This document shows, one piece after another, positions 1-12,127 of a stretch of DNA of 64,000 nt. The notes under the pieces were generated by a model. The model saw only the letters and a list, made by a program, of their open reading frames with translations. It was not told the origin of the DNA and made no database searches. This DNA is from Gnetum montanum (lineage: Eukaryota; Streptophyta; Gnetopsida; Gnetales; Gnetaceae). The position numbers and the translations under genes are program-made. The stretch is from assembly GCA_015680685.1 (NCBI GenBank), contig MNCI01027262.1, positions 604,338 to 668,337 on the forward strand. Reading direction: 5' to 3'. The number at the start of each line of letters is the position of its first letter. The stretch's first letter is position 1.

Positions 1-1620
1 ATGCATGGAACTATCTGAGGGGCTAGTGCAAGCCTATGTTGAAAGCACAAATTTGATGGAAGTGGTTCATCAACAGGTCTCCACGGTTGATTACCAAGAT
101 GACTGGGGGAGCTAAAAATCCTTAATAGCTTCAAACAAGAGCCCCTGGAGCTAAAGTTTTTACCGGCTCACTTGGAATATGCATTCTTGCAAAATGGAAA
201 GCTGGTAATTATCAATGCCTCCCTTGCTCCTGAACAAAAAAAGAGATTTTTGGATATGGTAAGCAAATGGGTTGCTGCATTCGCATGGTCATATCTTGAG
301 TTGACTGGAGTTGATTCCAAGGTCTACTAGCATCAAATCTATCTTGACCCTTCCATGAAGCCATGAAAATAGGCATAAAGATGGTTGAATCCCAAACTGA
401 AGTAGATCGTAAAAGATGAAATCGAACAATTTCTCAAGGCGGGATTCATCTATTCTATCGTCGATAGCGAATGCGTTAGCCCACTCATTATTATGTCCAA
501 GAAAGATGGAAAATGGATGGTCTATATTGATTTCCAATTGCTCAATATGGCAACCTTCAAGGACCACTTCCCACTTCCATTTGTGGACCAGGTGTTGGAC
601 ACCATCGCAGGGCACTGTTACTATAGCTTTTTGGATGGTTATAGTGGTTATAACCAAATCCAAATAGCACCAGAGGACCAGGCCAAAACAAAATTCACAA
701 GTTCATGGGAGACTTTCACATATAAGAATATGTCCTTTGTCCTATGCAATGTGCTTGCTATGTTCCATTGCCTTGCCCTAAGTATCTTTTAGCAACAAAT
801 TGGAAATGGTGTAGAAGTCTTCATGGATGACTTCTCCACCTATGAGGCCATGTTTGAGTAAGCCTTGGACTATCTAGAGCAGGTTCTAAAGAGGTTTGTG
901 GACACCAATCTGTGGCTCAATTGGAAAAAGAGCCATTTGATGGTCCAAGAGGGCATTGTGTTGGGGAATCGCATCTCACAATTAGGGATCAGCATAGATC
1001 CTAAAAAGATCAGGGTCATCCAAGGAATCACCCACCAACCAAGTACCATCAAAGATGTTTGGTCATTCCTTGAACACACTAGTTACTACTGATGTTTCAT
1101 TGAACACTTCTTGAAGATTACCAGGCCATTGGTAGAACTTACAAAGAAGGAGGTTCCATTCATCTGGACCAAGGAATGCAAGTCTACATTCCAAGTGCTG
1201 AAGCAGAAACTCGTCAAAGCTCCAGTTCTATAGGCACCTGAATGGTTTAGACCCTTTCACATTATGATGGATGCCTTCAACTATGCCCTGGGAGCCGTGC
1301 TTACATAGTGTGATGATAAGAAACGTCCATATTATATCCACTATGCAAGCCGTAGCATTGTTGGTGCTCAGTTGAACTACACCACCACTGAGAAGGAGTT
1401 AATGGTGGTGGTGTTCACCTTGGACAAATTCTAGAACTATATGCTTGGATATGAGGTGTTTGTGCACAAAGACCACAGTGCTATCTAGTTCCTAATGGAC
1501 AAACCAACAATGAGCCCTCGCATAATCGGTGGTTGGTGATTCTTCAAGAGTTTGATCTTAGCATTGTAGATCAGAAGGGGATCAAGAATGTGGTTGCTAA
1601 CCACTTGTCTCGGTTGTAAT
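1..1620 (+). pseudogene. pol: Element A pol: reverse transcriptase and RNase H, decayed
   Basis: Translated pieces give the pre-RT block (about 117-300, FAWSYLEL), RT fingers and palm (SPLIIMSKKDGKWMVYIDF at about 478-540; YSGYNQIQIAPEDQ near 640), the metal-binding FMDDFS box near 822, RT thumb (865-1090), and RNase H with MMDAFNYALGAV (about 1264), TEKEL (about 1389) and KDHSAI (about 1468). Many in-frame stops, mostly TAG where relatives have CAG or TGG, and a frameshift near 1540 break it. It would have copied element RNA to DNA in cytoplasmic particles. It cannot make a full protein now. Confidence 0.85.
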
Positions 1621-2284
1621 GGGATGATGCAAAGGAGGAGGAGCTCTTATTCAACCAATTTCCAAATGAGATCCTCTTCACAGGCATAGTTGATCCTCAA
1701 GTACCCAAGGAATCCCCTTGGTTCAACGACATCCTCACCTACCTCACAACCCAAGAGCTACCAAAGGAGTGGCACCATTGACAGACATAGCAATTTCTCC
1801 ATAAGGCCAAGCGTTTCATGGAAATCAACGAAAACCTTTACAAGGTGTGCATAGATGGTCTAGTTTGATGGTGTGTCCCTGATGACAATACACTGTGCAT
1901 CCTCCAAGATGCTCACGAGGGTCCTTGTGGGGGCCATTATGTTGGATGCCATAGGGCCATTAAAATCTTGCTTGCAGGGTATTACTAGCCTACAATCTTC
2001 AAGGATGCACAATGGTTCATCCACTCCTACGAATGATGCCAAAGGAACGGTGGGATGATGGCACAATTGGAGGGACCTCAACAATGGATCCAACCACTGG
2101 AACCCTTCGACATCTGGGGTATTGACTTCATGGGTCCCATCACCCCCTTGTCAAATGGAAAGGCATATATCATCGTAGCTATGGACTACTGTACAAAGTG
2201 GGTAGAAGTGGTAGCCATCGTCAACTGTTCTTCCAATAGCACCACACAATTTGTCCAGCAAAAAATTGTTACCAGGTTTGGAGT
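1621..2284 (+). pseudogene. pol: Element A integrase, N-terminal part, split by element B
   Basis: The zinc-binding HHCC region is seen at about 1895-2040 (QDAHEGPCGGHYVGCHRAI, then two cysteines further on). The catalytic core begins with WGIDFMGP near 2116, giving the first Asp of the DDE triad, followed by YCTKWVEVVA and ends in VTRFGV at 2284. There the reading is cut by element B and resumes at 19423 with VPRALISDNGTHF, so the break falls between the first and second catalytic Asp. Frameshifts and stops (e.g. near 1865 and 2034) show decay before or after the insertion. Confidence 0.85.
2280..2284. repeat. Target-site duplication GGAGT, left copy (element B)
   Basis: GGAGT precedes the TG of the B 5' LTR and recurs at 19423-19427 after the CA of the 3' LTR. 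Removing B plus one copy restores the codons FGV-PRA of element A integrase, which confirms the boundaries. Confidence 0.95.
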
Positions 2285-3457
2285 TGAAACACCACAAAAT
2301 TCGGAGCTTAGTACTTGTCCGACACCAAATAGGACCCTGGAACTCACGAACGACGCCGGCTGCATGATCACAACACTTAGTTTTTGCTAAGTACATGGCG
2401 CCAACATATACACTCTAGCGTATACGCCAAGGTCACACATACAGCGTATACGCCTAGCATTCCAGCGTATGCGCCCAGCGTATACGCTTAGCACTCCAGT
2501 GTATACGCCCGGCTCTCCGGCGTGCACACCCAGGCACTACAGATACACGCTCGACGACAGGATCTTCAATGACACCGTGAAGATAACACCGAAGAGCAAG
2601 GATTGAAGTAAGTGGTAGTCTTCAGCGTATGTGCCCAGCGTGTACGCCCAGCATTTTAGCGTATATGCCTGGCGTGTACACCCAGAGCTCCACCCAGTTC
2701 ATGCCCAGCATTTTCAGCATATACGCTAACCTGATGCGGCGTATACGCCCAGCATATATTCCCAACAGTTGTAATATTTTGTATATTTGTAAAGTGTATG
2801 CACCCGATCAACGTGCCATGTGTCTCCCATCCCGAGTCTAGCGTAACAACCTGTATCAAACCCCCATTTTTCCACTTCATCCAGACGGTTGGCAAAATTC
2901 CAGAGCATACCAGAGAACATTTACGCTGCGCAAAAGAGCAGGAAAACCTTCTTACGCTGGGAAGCCTGCATGCTACGAATCTAGTCTCTTACGCTCTGCT
3001 TGCCCTTCAAACCATCCGAGTCACCTCTGTGTACGCCGAGGCTTTTCATCCGCCTTGTGTTCCCACAACTACGTTAGACCGGTGCACTGTACTTTGACTC
3101 TCCAATACTATTGTTTACACTTACTGCATCAGTTCTTTTACAGTTTTACATCAATTTGGCCCATGAACCATTCACTCCTGTTTATGTTTACGCTCCGTTT
3201 GCATCCATCTACGCTTTACTTTGTTTTATTTTGCTTCGTTTACGCCTGCACGCCGTTTACGCATAACCCAGCGTATTAGCATTTGCGTACGCATGGGGAA
3301 ATCCTTCTCTGATCTGCGTGTGGACCACCCAAGGTACTCTGCCTCCGCTGCATTCCAACACGCCCTCAGGCATAGGTAGGGTCTTCTGTACATGTCCTGT
3401 GATCCCGCGGCCTCTGTTTTTCCTTCCAGCCGGAGACCGAAGATTTCAGCTGGTACA
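2285..3457 (+). repeat. Element B 5' LTR
   Basis: It starts TGAAACACCAC and ends CTGGTACA; the matching 3' copy is at 18252-19422. About 2400-2760 is packed with variants of CAGCGTATACGCCC, whose core GCGTATACGC is palindromic, and the number of motif copies differs between the two LTRs. TTTACGCT-type variants continue to the LTR end. I could not place a convincing TATA box; ATATTTTGTATATTTG near 2770 is a weak candidate. Confidence 0.93.
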
Positions 3458-3461
3458 AAAA

Positions 3462-3480
3462 TTGGCGCTAGAAGGAGGGC
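3462..3480 (+). other. Element B primer-binding site, tRNA-Asn type
   Basis: TTGGCGCTAGAAGGAGGGC lies four bases after the LTR. Its complement ends CCCTCCTTCTAGCGCCA, which matches my recollection of the plant tRNA-Asn(GUU) 3' end including CCA. The same site, partly decayed, is used by D and F. Confidence 0.8.
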
Positions 3481-3990
3481 CTCCTTAAAACTTACCCGCA
3501 ACTCCTAGCGTATACACTGTTAAGTATCTACACTGTTAGCTGTACGCCTCCCTAACTTTCCCAGCGTTTACGCTATCTGGTTCTGAAACCTACCTCGTAA
3601 CTACCCAGCGTCTACGCTGCACAGCGTTCACGCTCTCAAGCGCCACCGCCTTGTTTACGCTCATCTGTTTCACGCTCTACTGATTACGCTGACGTTTACA
3701 AGCCTCTCTTTTACATTGAGCCTGTTTTCACGCTTCGCACTGTACGGTTAGGACTGGTTACGCTCTGGATCGTTTACGCTTTGTACTGTTTTATGCTGCC
3801 TATTTACGCTTCCCTGTTCACGCCTCCCCGCAACCCATTTCACGCGTACGCCCCCCAGCGTCTATGCTGTATACACTGTACACGCTGTATACGCTGCCCC
3901 TATACGCCATCCACTAGGCGTATACGCTGCCCGTTCCTCAAGACATCAACTTCTTATTTCCAGACTTACCCATATCCGTAACGTAGCATC
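3481..3990 (+). other. Element B leader with repeated TACGCT motifs
   Basis: This is the untranslated stretch between primer site and gag. It contains many copies of CAGCGTNTACGCT and TTTACGCT variants, for example near 3505, 3561, 3607, 3654, 3769 and 3865-3930, continuing the motif of the LTR. I see no ORF of note. Confidence 0.7.
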
Positions 3991-4044
3991 ATGAACCCTT
4001 CAAACAACACCGCTCTCACCGCTCAGACCACCGCCATGGACACC

Positions 4045-4155
4045 NNNNNNNNNNNNNNNNNNNNNNNNNNNNNNNNNNNNNNNNNNNNNNNNNNNNNNNN
4101 NNNNNNNNNNNNNNNNNNNNNNNNNNNNNNNNNNNNNNNNNNNNNNNNNNNNNNN
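4045..4155. other. Assembly gap (111 N) inside gag
   Basis: A run of N follows GACACC. The reading frame differs on the two sides (3991 frame versus 4194 frame), so the N count is not the true gap size. Confidence 0.95.
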
Positions 4156-6249
4156 AACTCATCACACAACTCCTCCTCCAAAGAAACAAATCGTTGGATC
4201 AGCTCGCACTGGAGCCCCAACCAGAGGATGAGGATGAGTTTGCTGCTCAATCCGAGCAAGGGGAGTCATTCCATACCTTAAGTCCTCAAGCACAGGTCAA
4301 CCCTTTTTTCCATCCCAGCACAGGGGAACTTATGCCCTTACAACACCTTAGATTCATCCAGGCTCAACAGCTACCGCCGGAAACAGCATCATTAGTCCAT
4401 GTCTCTCCTCCAAATGACCCCCAACCCAACACCTTGCCACTCAAACTCATCCCTACAGCCACGACGGGCCCATCCTCACAAGTGCAGCCACCTATCGATA
4501 ACATGGGAGCAACACTCCCACCAAGGGTGATAGGGATGCTACACGTGATCCTGGCATCCACATCCGCCCACTTCATACCACACCTCCAAGCACACACAGC
4601 TCCTCAAACAGCCATGACCCAACAGGGAATCCCCGCCCACAACGTGGCGGGGCAATGGTCGGCAATGGGAGCGCCGTCGCACCAAGTTCCTCATCCTCAT
4701 ACACTACCCCACGCGGTTCCACCAATCAATGTTCCCCAAGAATAACCCCAGCTGCAGCAACAACAGCCATAATACTTTCCCTACCACGTGCCACCCATAG
4801 CACTACCCACTGTAACCTTCCCACAAACATAAGCACCTGCACAGCTTTCAGCCCTTCAACCTGATACGCAACAATCTAACTTATACGGTATATAGTAACC
4901 CCAAGCCGCCATATCACTGAGCGCCCAAGACTGGGCAGATGCCAAGAAAATAATGCAAGAGCTCACTGAAGAGGTGAAACGCCTCAAAAAGGCCGCTGAG
5001 GGAAAGCTGAAGAGAGTGGATTTCTACAACGATGATCCTATCAGCTCCTCTGTCCCTCCTCTGACCTTACCCAAAGGTGTTCCCCTACCAACGCTAACCA
5101 AATACAACGGGGAAATAGATCCCAATGCCCATCTCATAACACTCAGATTAGAGTGCACGCTACTCCAGGCTTGGCCCCACACCATCCTTCGAGTATTCTC
5201 CATGTCCCTCACGGGAAGGGCACTCGACTGGTACTGAGCCTTGCCCAGGAACTCTATCCTTTCTTTGGACGATCTTTTACGGTAGTTTGTGACCCGGTTC
5301 AAGTACAACTTGAAACCCGAGGCCACGCTGGATAGCCTCATGCAGATCAAGCAAGCACCGCTTTAACCGGTGCATAAGTTTATTCAAAGATGGAGTGCAG
5401 CTCTCAATGAGCTACATGAACCAATATCTCCAACTTATCTGCTTACAATACTGAAAGCGGCGGTCAATGATTTTTTCAAGTCCTAACTGTATTACCTTAA
5501 CATGCGCGACCTTAATGAGGCATTTGAACAAATCAAGAACATAGAGGAGGCGGCTCAAAACAGCCATGACCCCGCATACTTGGCCTTCAAAAACCAACAC
5601 ACTAAAAAGGACAAAGAGAAGGCCAAGACAACTATAGCAGCAATAGCGGGAGCACAACAAACAAACACCACACATCAACACAAACCATCTGCACCCCCCA
5701 CTAACTACTATCAGCCTGCCCCTACGGCAGCCCCAGAGTCATCATCACAAAACCCGATGAATCGTACGCGTAACATCGAGAGGAAAGAACCCTCTCAGTA
5801 CACGCCTTTACCGATGAAGCCATCCTAGCTCTTTGATCAACTCTTAAAGGCTGGATTGATGCAACACAAGCAATTGTCCCCAGCAGCTATTCAAAGACAT
5901 GACCGGTTCTATCAACTCGTACAGAACTCGAGCCTGGCAACACCGGATGAGCCACCCGTGCCCAAAGGATTCAGGATGGATCGCTTTTGCGACTACCATC
6001 AACGCAACGGGCATGGAACAGATTACTGCTTTACCCTGAAGCAGGACATCCAGAGGATGATTGATGATGGCAAGATCACTTTTGATGGGGCTAACCTCGT
6101 CCAACCGCAAAATCAAACTATGGGGATGTATAAAGACCCCCTGAACGCTGAAGAGGCACCGTACGTAATTACTTCAATCTATTGTGATGATGACTCCAAC
6201 ACACCCCGCATTAACACCATCTACCCCGAAAAGAAACAGGAAATGCTTG

Positions 6250-6615
6250 ACAAACCATTTGTAGTTCAGATCCCTCCCGCTGAGTCGGCACCCGCCTCTC
6301 CAACATCCCACCCCCCGCAGCAGCCATACATAGTCCGAGTGCCCCCCACCGTACCCACTCCAAACACTATGATGCATCAAAAACCATACGTGGTACGCTT
6401 TCCTCCAGTCAATCCCGCAGATGCATCAACCCCTCATGCTTGGCCTACCCCCTTCGTAGTCCGAGTACCATCCACCATTGCAACAACAGAGGTCCACCCT
6501 CCACTCAGACCAACCCCGTACATCATCAGGATACCTGGATAGACTCCTGCCCAATCATATCCGACCGTCCACTCGCAACTCCGACCAGCTCCATATGTCG
6601 TAAAGGTCCCAGGGT
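6250..6615 (+). repeat. Degenerate peptide repeat between gag and protease (six PYVVRVP-like units)
   Basis: Six units read KPFVVQIPP, QPYIVRVPP, KPYVVRFPP, TPFVVRVPS, TPYIIRIPG and APYVVKVPG, spaced by about 15 to 22 residues rich in Pro, Thr and Ala. Element D has two weaker units (SPFILKVPP and APFVIRRPT at about 49510-49630). The function is unknown; a flexible linker or a host-factor docking peptide are possibilities. Confidence 0.75.
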
Positions 6616-7946
6616 AACCCCAGGCCCCCAAACCAGCTCCACCTCCATGCCGAGAATGCTTAGCCGATAAGCTTACCTGGGAACAATTAGAGAAAGAGGA
6701 CTAACGATTAGCTCTGGGGTCACCTAAACCAACTCCACTGAACTCCATGCCTATGTCATCATCCAGCGATCCACCAAACACAAACAGCAATGGTGAACCA
6801 TCCAAAACACAAGAACCGCATAACACGGCGGGTCCTAACAATAACGACAAACCACCAAAATGCAAAATAAAAATGTTGGGTCCCATGGACCCAGTCACTG
6901 CTGATAAAAACGTCCCTGATAGTAGAGATTTTGCAACAGCCCTGACGCAAGTCACACAAGCCTTGAAACAAAAGAACATGTCCCTAAGCTTGTATGACTT
7001 GGTACTAACGTCTCGGACCCATCATGAAGCTCTAGTACGTATGCTGACATCGATCCCAGTTAGTGAGGACTTGCCCCCAAGCGAACCGGCCATTCATGTG
7101 GTGATGTACCCCTCTCACGAGGTTGGTCCTAAGCCCTTGAGCTTCCACGATGAGAACATCAAAGTGGACAAAAAGACAGGTGAGACAAAAACAGTCCCTA
7201 TGTTCATAACTATACATGTAAACCAATTCAAAATACATAGGGTACATGTAGATGACGGGGCGGCTACCAACGTCGTACCCTATCCCATCATCGAACAATT
7301 GGGACTTACCAACTCGATCAAACCTACCACAACGACATTTTTAAAGTCATTTAGTGGGTCATGTGTACTGGTCAAAGGCACGATAACCTTAGACTTCGTA
7401 GCGGGAGACCAATTCCCCACATTCGCTAATTTTCTCGTTGTCGATGAAATGCCAGGCTTCAACCTAATATTAGGAAGACCCTGGTTGGCCCAACTGAGAG
7501 TCGTTTCCTCTCCTATACATCAGGAGATTCACCTACCCTATGAGGGTGGTGAAATCATCATACATGGGGAAGTGGTTACTCCCATTATCTCATCTCACAC
7601 GGACAGCAAACAAGGCTCCGAAGTTGAACTCGACAAACCTGGTCAAATGGACTCAAACAAAAGGCAACTTGTGGGTAGTAAACCTTCAAACCAGGGACAA
7701 GAGCTCGAAACTGAAAAACCTGTGTCTAACACTGTACACCCGCCGCCTCACGACGAAACTAACGTGGAAACAACGACTGACATCGAAGCGCCCGAAAATA
7801 CCGAAATCGAAAACGTTCGAACAGATGTCTTCTGGAATGAATTTCCGTTCAACGTGATCAGCAAGGGATACGGGGAATACAAAATCATGCCACTCAATAC
7901 ACCCCTTGACATAAAAATCAGGAAAATCAAAAAACAACTAAAATGA

Positions 7947-8180
7947 ACCCCTTTTGTCTGCAATGACGTTAAACAATAACTAGTTCGAAATGACATTAAA
8001 CTATGATAAAACCCAAAAACACAAAGAAACAATAACAAACAGCAAAAACAAAGAAATTACAACACTCCCTGTCTAAAAATATGTTAAACTATTATGTCCG
8101 CAATGACATAAAACTAGCCACGATCAGAAATGATCGGTCCACCACGAAACATCCACTTTCCCTAAAAATCACTTGTTTAC
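7947..8180. other. Element B spacer after protease
   Basis: The spacer is non-coding and A-rich with scattered repeats of the form AATGACRTTAAACTA (near 7962, 7990 and 8101). It lies between the gag-protease end and the end of the antisense gene, so the two converge here. Confidence 0.6.
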
Positions 8181-8330
8181 AACGAGGCCCGAAATGGCCT
8201 TAAACTAGGCATGGAGGCTCTAAATGGCCTTAAACTATGCAATGGGGCCTGAAATGGCCTTAAACTACGCAATGGGGCCCGAAATGGCCTTAAACTACGC
8301 ATGGAGGCCCGAAATGGCCTCAAACTAGTG
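8181..8330. repeat. Five tandem 30-bp repeats (GAAATGGCCTTAAACTA core)
   Basis: AAATGGCCT begins at 8192, 8222, 8252, 8282 and 8312, an exact 30-bp period. Related units recur before pol (13250-13310), after pol (16930-17240) and at the same three places in element D. Confidence 0.9.
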
Positions 8331-8439
8331 CGTACCTTGTTTTCCTTTTACACACCGTATATCTTCAATGTGTCATCTTTAAAACAGAAAAGCAAACCCA
8401 AAAATGTATGTGCAAACAACTTAAAATCAACAAAAAATA

Positions 8440-8445
8440 TTTATT
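8440..8445 (-). promoter_or_regulatory. Poly(A) signal AATAAA of the antisense gene (element B)
   Basis: AATAAA on the minus strand lies about 110 bases after the antisense stop codon, in an AT-rich stretch, which fits a plant 3' end. Confidence 0.5.
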
Positions 8446-11400
8446 ATGCAATGTTGTACAAATAATGCCTATTTTTCTTAGCATTTTTCAGTTACAATGC
8501 TCGCGTCAACCAAATCAGCAGAAACCACTACAAGAAAACAAAACTACAAAAGCATTAAGCATCCATGACAGGAGGATCATCTCCCTTAGAACCACCAGCA
8601 TTAGGAGCCCCTGCTCCGCTAGGGCTAGCATCGTGTGTATCATCACCACCTTCATGCTGAAAACACCAAAAATCAACAACCAACATAAAAATGAGCAGAT
8701 GTTAAAACTTTAAACCTTATCCAATAAGTTAACTTCGTAAAGGCAAAATTCTTACCATAGGGGATCCCCCTAAGCCAAACTCTAGCCGATGAAGGATCTC
8801 CTCCTCTGGGACGCTGGCCCAATCTGTCCCACCCAGGCCTAGGTCAATGTTTGCCAAAGCCTTGCCTTTGTCGACCGCTAACTAGGTAGGGCGTTTCAGA
8901 GGAAATTCACCTATCGATACTTCCCCAGAAGCAGTTGTGATGAATCTCTTAGGTGATTCCATTTCTACAATAGTATTTTGGGCAAAGGTATCGAAGGCAT
9001 AACGTAAACCCAAACCTTCCACAAACATCTGTAGCTGCCGCTTCTCAATAGACACTTCTTTGAGCGACTTCTTGTACTGATGTTTATGGTTCTTCTCATC
9101 CTGACCCCACTTGCGAAACTTGGAAGCGAAAGCCTTCCAATCTTGATACTTGAGGTTCAGGAGATCAACTTGAGCCTTGCATTCCTCTATTCTCTGAGTC
9201 AGTGATGCATGACGGTTCAAAAGGTTCCAATACCTAGTGTATGTAATCTCTGATGTTCGCCAAGAACAATCTCCACTCAGTCTAGCAGCGGCGAACTCGT
9301 ATCGATCCTTTAAATCATCACGCTCCTCTGATACTTCAGAGAATGCCTTTTCCTTTGCTTGTACTTGCAACCACAACTATTCAACAGAACGCCTACAAGT
9401 CCACAACGACTTGGCATTGTGCGCAATCCTGTCTGCAACTCCTTCATAAATAGGCCTTGGCACTTGTCCACTTCTGGGGAGAGTGTAGTCAGGCTTTCCA
9501 TGCTGATGCCCTCAGAGGGATCCCATCTTAGTTTAGCGCCTACCCATGCAGAAAATATGAACGTTAGGACTGCACAAATAAGATAGGAAGCTCCTAATCA
9601 TTAAACGAGCCATACCTATATCAGGATGGACTTCTTGGAGATTCTCAATAACTTCTTCCGCGATTCCATCCACAAAATCTGACTTAGTGGGCATCTCTGA
9701 CCAAATAAGTGGTTGACGCATACGAGAAGAACTAACCTCAGTGGTCCCTTCAAGGGGAACCGTCTTCATGGGGACGTCCAACTGTACCGTCCTGGTATTC
9801 CTGCCTTCATCTAATCCAAAAAAACAGATAAAAAAACGTAGGAGCCACAACTAATTCAAAAAATGATAAACAACCACAGACATACCCTGGTCCTTGTCAC
9901 CTTCCGGGGGGTCACCCAAATCCAAGTCACCCTTGAGGAAGCTACTAAACATTTGGTTGATAGTGTCCTGGTCGTCTAAAGGGGCAGTTTCAGTAGTCTT
10001 CTTCATTAATGGCTCTGTTCCCCCACCTTGGCTCTTCTCCCGGCTTTCCTCCTCATTATTTTTCTCAATACGTGTTTCCTCCTCCTCTTTGATGGTCTCC
10101 AAGGCCTGTTTCCTCACTGCCCCAAACTGAAAACAATAACAACACATAAGCAAAGGGTTATACATAAATGAAAACGATAAAATGATAAGTAGATGGGCTT
10201 CATTCACCTGGTATCTTGAAGCGTATCTTCTTTACGCGTGGCTGGTTTATCTCAGTGACTTGTTTTGTGGGGCGTTCGGGTCTCTTCAATTTCTATTTGG
10301 CTTTGCCAACAGTTTCCTTGATTACCCGCTCTGCCCGTCTGGCGGTTAAAGGTACATCTGCTCGCTCCACCCCCAGACTATCCCGCGTATGGATGGAACC
10401 ACCAGACGATCCCCCTGTAGTAACAGACATAGACTCATCGATGCCTTCTAGGGCATCCTGCGACTTGGCAGTCGCGTACAAGTTCTTGACCCATGGACGG
10501 GATAGTTGACCCCGATCCCGTACGACAAACTTGTTGTCCACATGCACCACAAGGAACTCGGCAAAATGGCGAAGATAGCCGATGAAGAAGGTAAAAGTGA
10601 AGTGTGATTGTGCTTCGATATTCGTGCGCAACCGCACAATCTCCTTATGCATGCCCTCCAACAAAAACTAAGCCCAATTGTATCGCATCCCAATTTCCAA
10701 AATCATCTGCATGATGCATACTGCCTCCACCCCAAAACTCCGCACCTAAGAAAGAGTTTTGGGAAACACCCATGCTCGAAACAGGGGATGCAGTTCGTTC
10801 ACCTCAACAACCTTTACCTTCCCCTGCATTGAGAACCCCTTGGTGCCTTTCGTCACACCAAGCCAAGACTCCAGTTCACAAATCATTTGGAGCTCTTTGT
10901 GAGACCTGTCCAACACTACGGGTAGGCCATCTGCCGGCATGCCGAATAAGTTAGAAAAGAATATAGGCGACATATGAAACACCACCTTAACACCCTTAAT
11001 CTGGGTGCTATACTGAGAGACAGACTCATTGAAAGAGTCCATGATCCCTATCATTTACCCAATTGAGACATTAGGGCTTGGCGTCATGAAAAGCTCTAGG
11101 AGGCTTGCATCATCCAGGCAACGAGTGAGGGGCGGTGGGGCTTTCTTACGTAACCACTTTTGTGCCTTCTCCACTCCCCCGAACTTCATCGACAAAGTCG
11201 TCTCAGTTCGTCCGGTTGTCACAGGGTCCCCACCCGAGGGTTCGTCAACTGTCAAAACAAGTTAAAATAATCACATCGGTCTCACCTCAAACAGTTGAAC
11301 GAATCCACTAACGCATGTAATAAATTCCACTACTCACCATTAGTGGTAGATTTCGAGGTACTACCGAAACTACAAGGGAAGATCGGTCCCTCATCTGTCC

Positions 11401-11677
11401 AGTCCTGATGCAGCCATCCACGGGCTTTGCACATCGCAAAGGCTCTAGAAAATTGCTCATGGAAGTGGACCATCGAACCCTTTGTCTGAGCCAGTATAGC
11501 CCCATGAAGAGTGGGAGCCATCATAAAGGCCTCTAGAGCTGTGCGAGTGAGGGCTATCCCTTCGTCCTCAATCAAAGTCCCATCTGGGTTAGTCTTTGGC
11601 CTGCAAATAAACGCATGTTAAAACCAAAATTAACATCAAATGATGACCGATGAAGCAAGAAAGTCAAATGGTCTTAC

Positions 11678-12127
11678 CTGGTTATTCTGTACACTGTGCC
11701 AGGAGGATTCTAAAATAGGGTGTGTGGGCGGGCAGCTATAAACAAAGTGTTGTTAATATAATCCAACGCTGGTGGCAACAACTCCCACACATGCATTAAC
11801 GGACGTGTCGACTTGGGCCCGTGAGTATTACCATCTTCATCAACAAACGGGCCCTCATCGATGTCTTCCATGAAGACCACAACGCCCTCTGCGGCTCCCA
11901 GCAATAATGCATCAACTACACTACGCGCATTCACCTCATCAAAAAATGACCACATAACCACCTCGAAGTTGGTTAACAGGAAGGCCAAAAATTCGCTAGC
12001 GCCTTCCCTGAACCAAAATCCCTTATCATCCACAGTTAGAGCTGGGGGAAGATCACCATCCTGAACGGGTCCAGCCCAAGTCAAAACCCCGACAAGCTCA
12101 ACCACTATGAGGAAACGTTTGCTATCC
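11678..12127 (-). other. Exon 2 of the antisense gene: FCP1/NIF-like HAD domain lacking catalytic residues
   Basis: The spliced exon encodes DSKRFLIVVELVG, matching the plant NIF pattern LLVLDLNGLL but with Glu for the nucleophile Asp. It continues with FREGASEFLAFLLTNFEVVMWS (compare FLKFCFERFEVGIWSS) and ends NNTLFIAARPHTLF-NPPGTVY (compare SNTLLIDDSPYKALLNPPHT), where the Mg-binding Asp pair is missing. The homologous exon in D is also 450 bp and keeps LIILDLEGVL but also lacks the Asp pair. A dead phosphatase or binding fold is inferred. Confidence 0.7.

Larger units (their letters stand above)
3991..7946 (+). pseudogene. gag-pro: Element B gag-protease ORF, one frame, interrupted by stops
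   Basis: The likely start is ATG 3991 (MNPSNNTAL), followed by an assembly gap of unknown true length. From 4194 to 7946 a single frame is open except for isolated stops (e.g. 4743, 5235, 5826, 6540). The order is a Pro/Gln-rich N-terminus, a retrotransposon gag domain (about 5000-5560; FYNDDP, LTKYNGEIDP, ALDWY), a Cys/His knuckle CDYHQRNGHGTDYC (about 5989-6030), a linker of repeated PYVVRVP peptides (6250-6615), then protease with HVDDGAATNV (about 7242), GTITLDFVAG and LILGRPWLAQL. The DDG in place of DTG/DSG occurs in plant relatives. Gag packages the RNA and protease matures the polyprotein. Element D has the same order. Confidence 0.88.

Noticed and set aside
3462-3480. tRNA gene suggested by the tRNA-Asn 3' end match
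   Set aside because: Only the 3' terminal stretch is present, directly after an LTR, as a primer-binding site.
3991-4281. ORF reading through the N gap as a protein
   Set aside because: The gap length is arbitrary and the frame changes across it.
8181-8330. Regular short repeats as a possible CRISPR array
   Set aside because: The units are contiguous 30-bp tandem repeats without unique spacers, in a plant retrotransposon.
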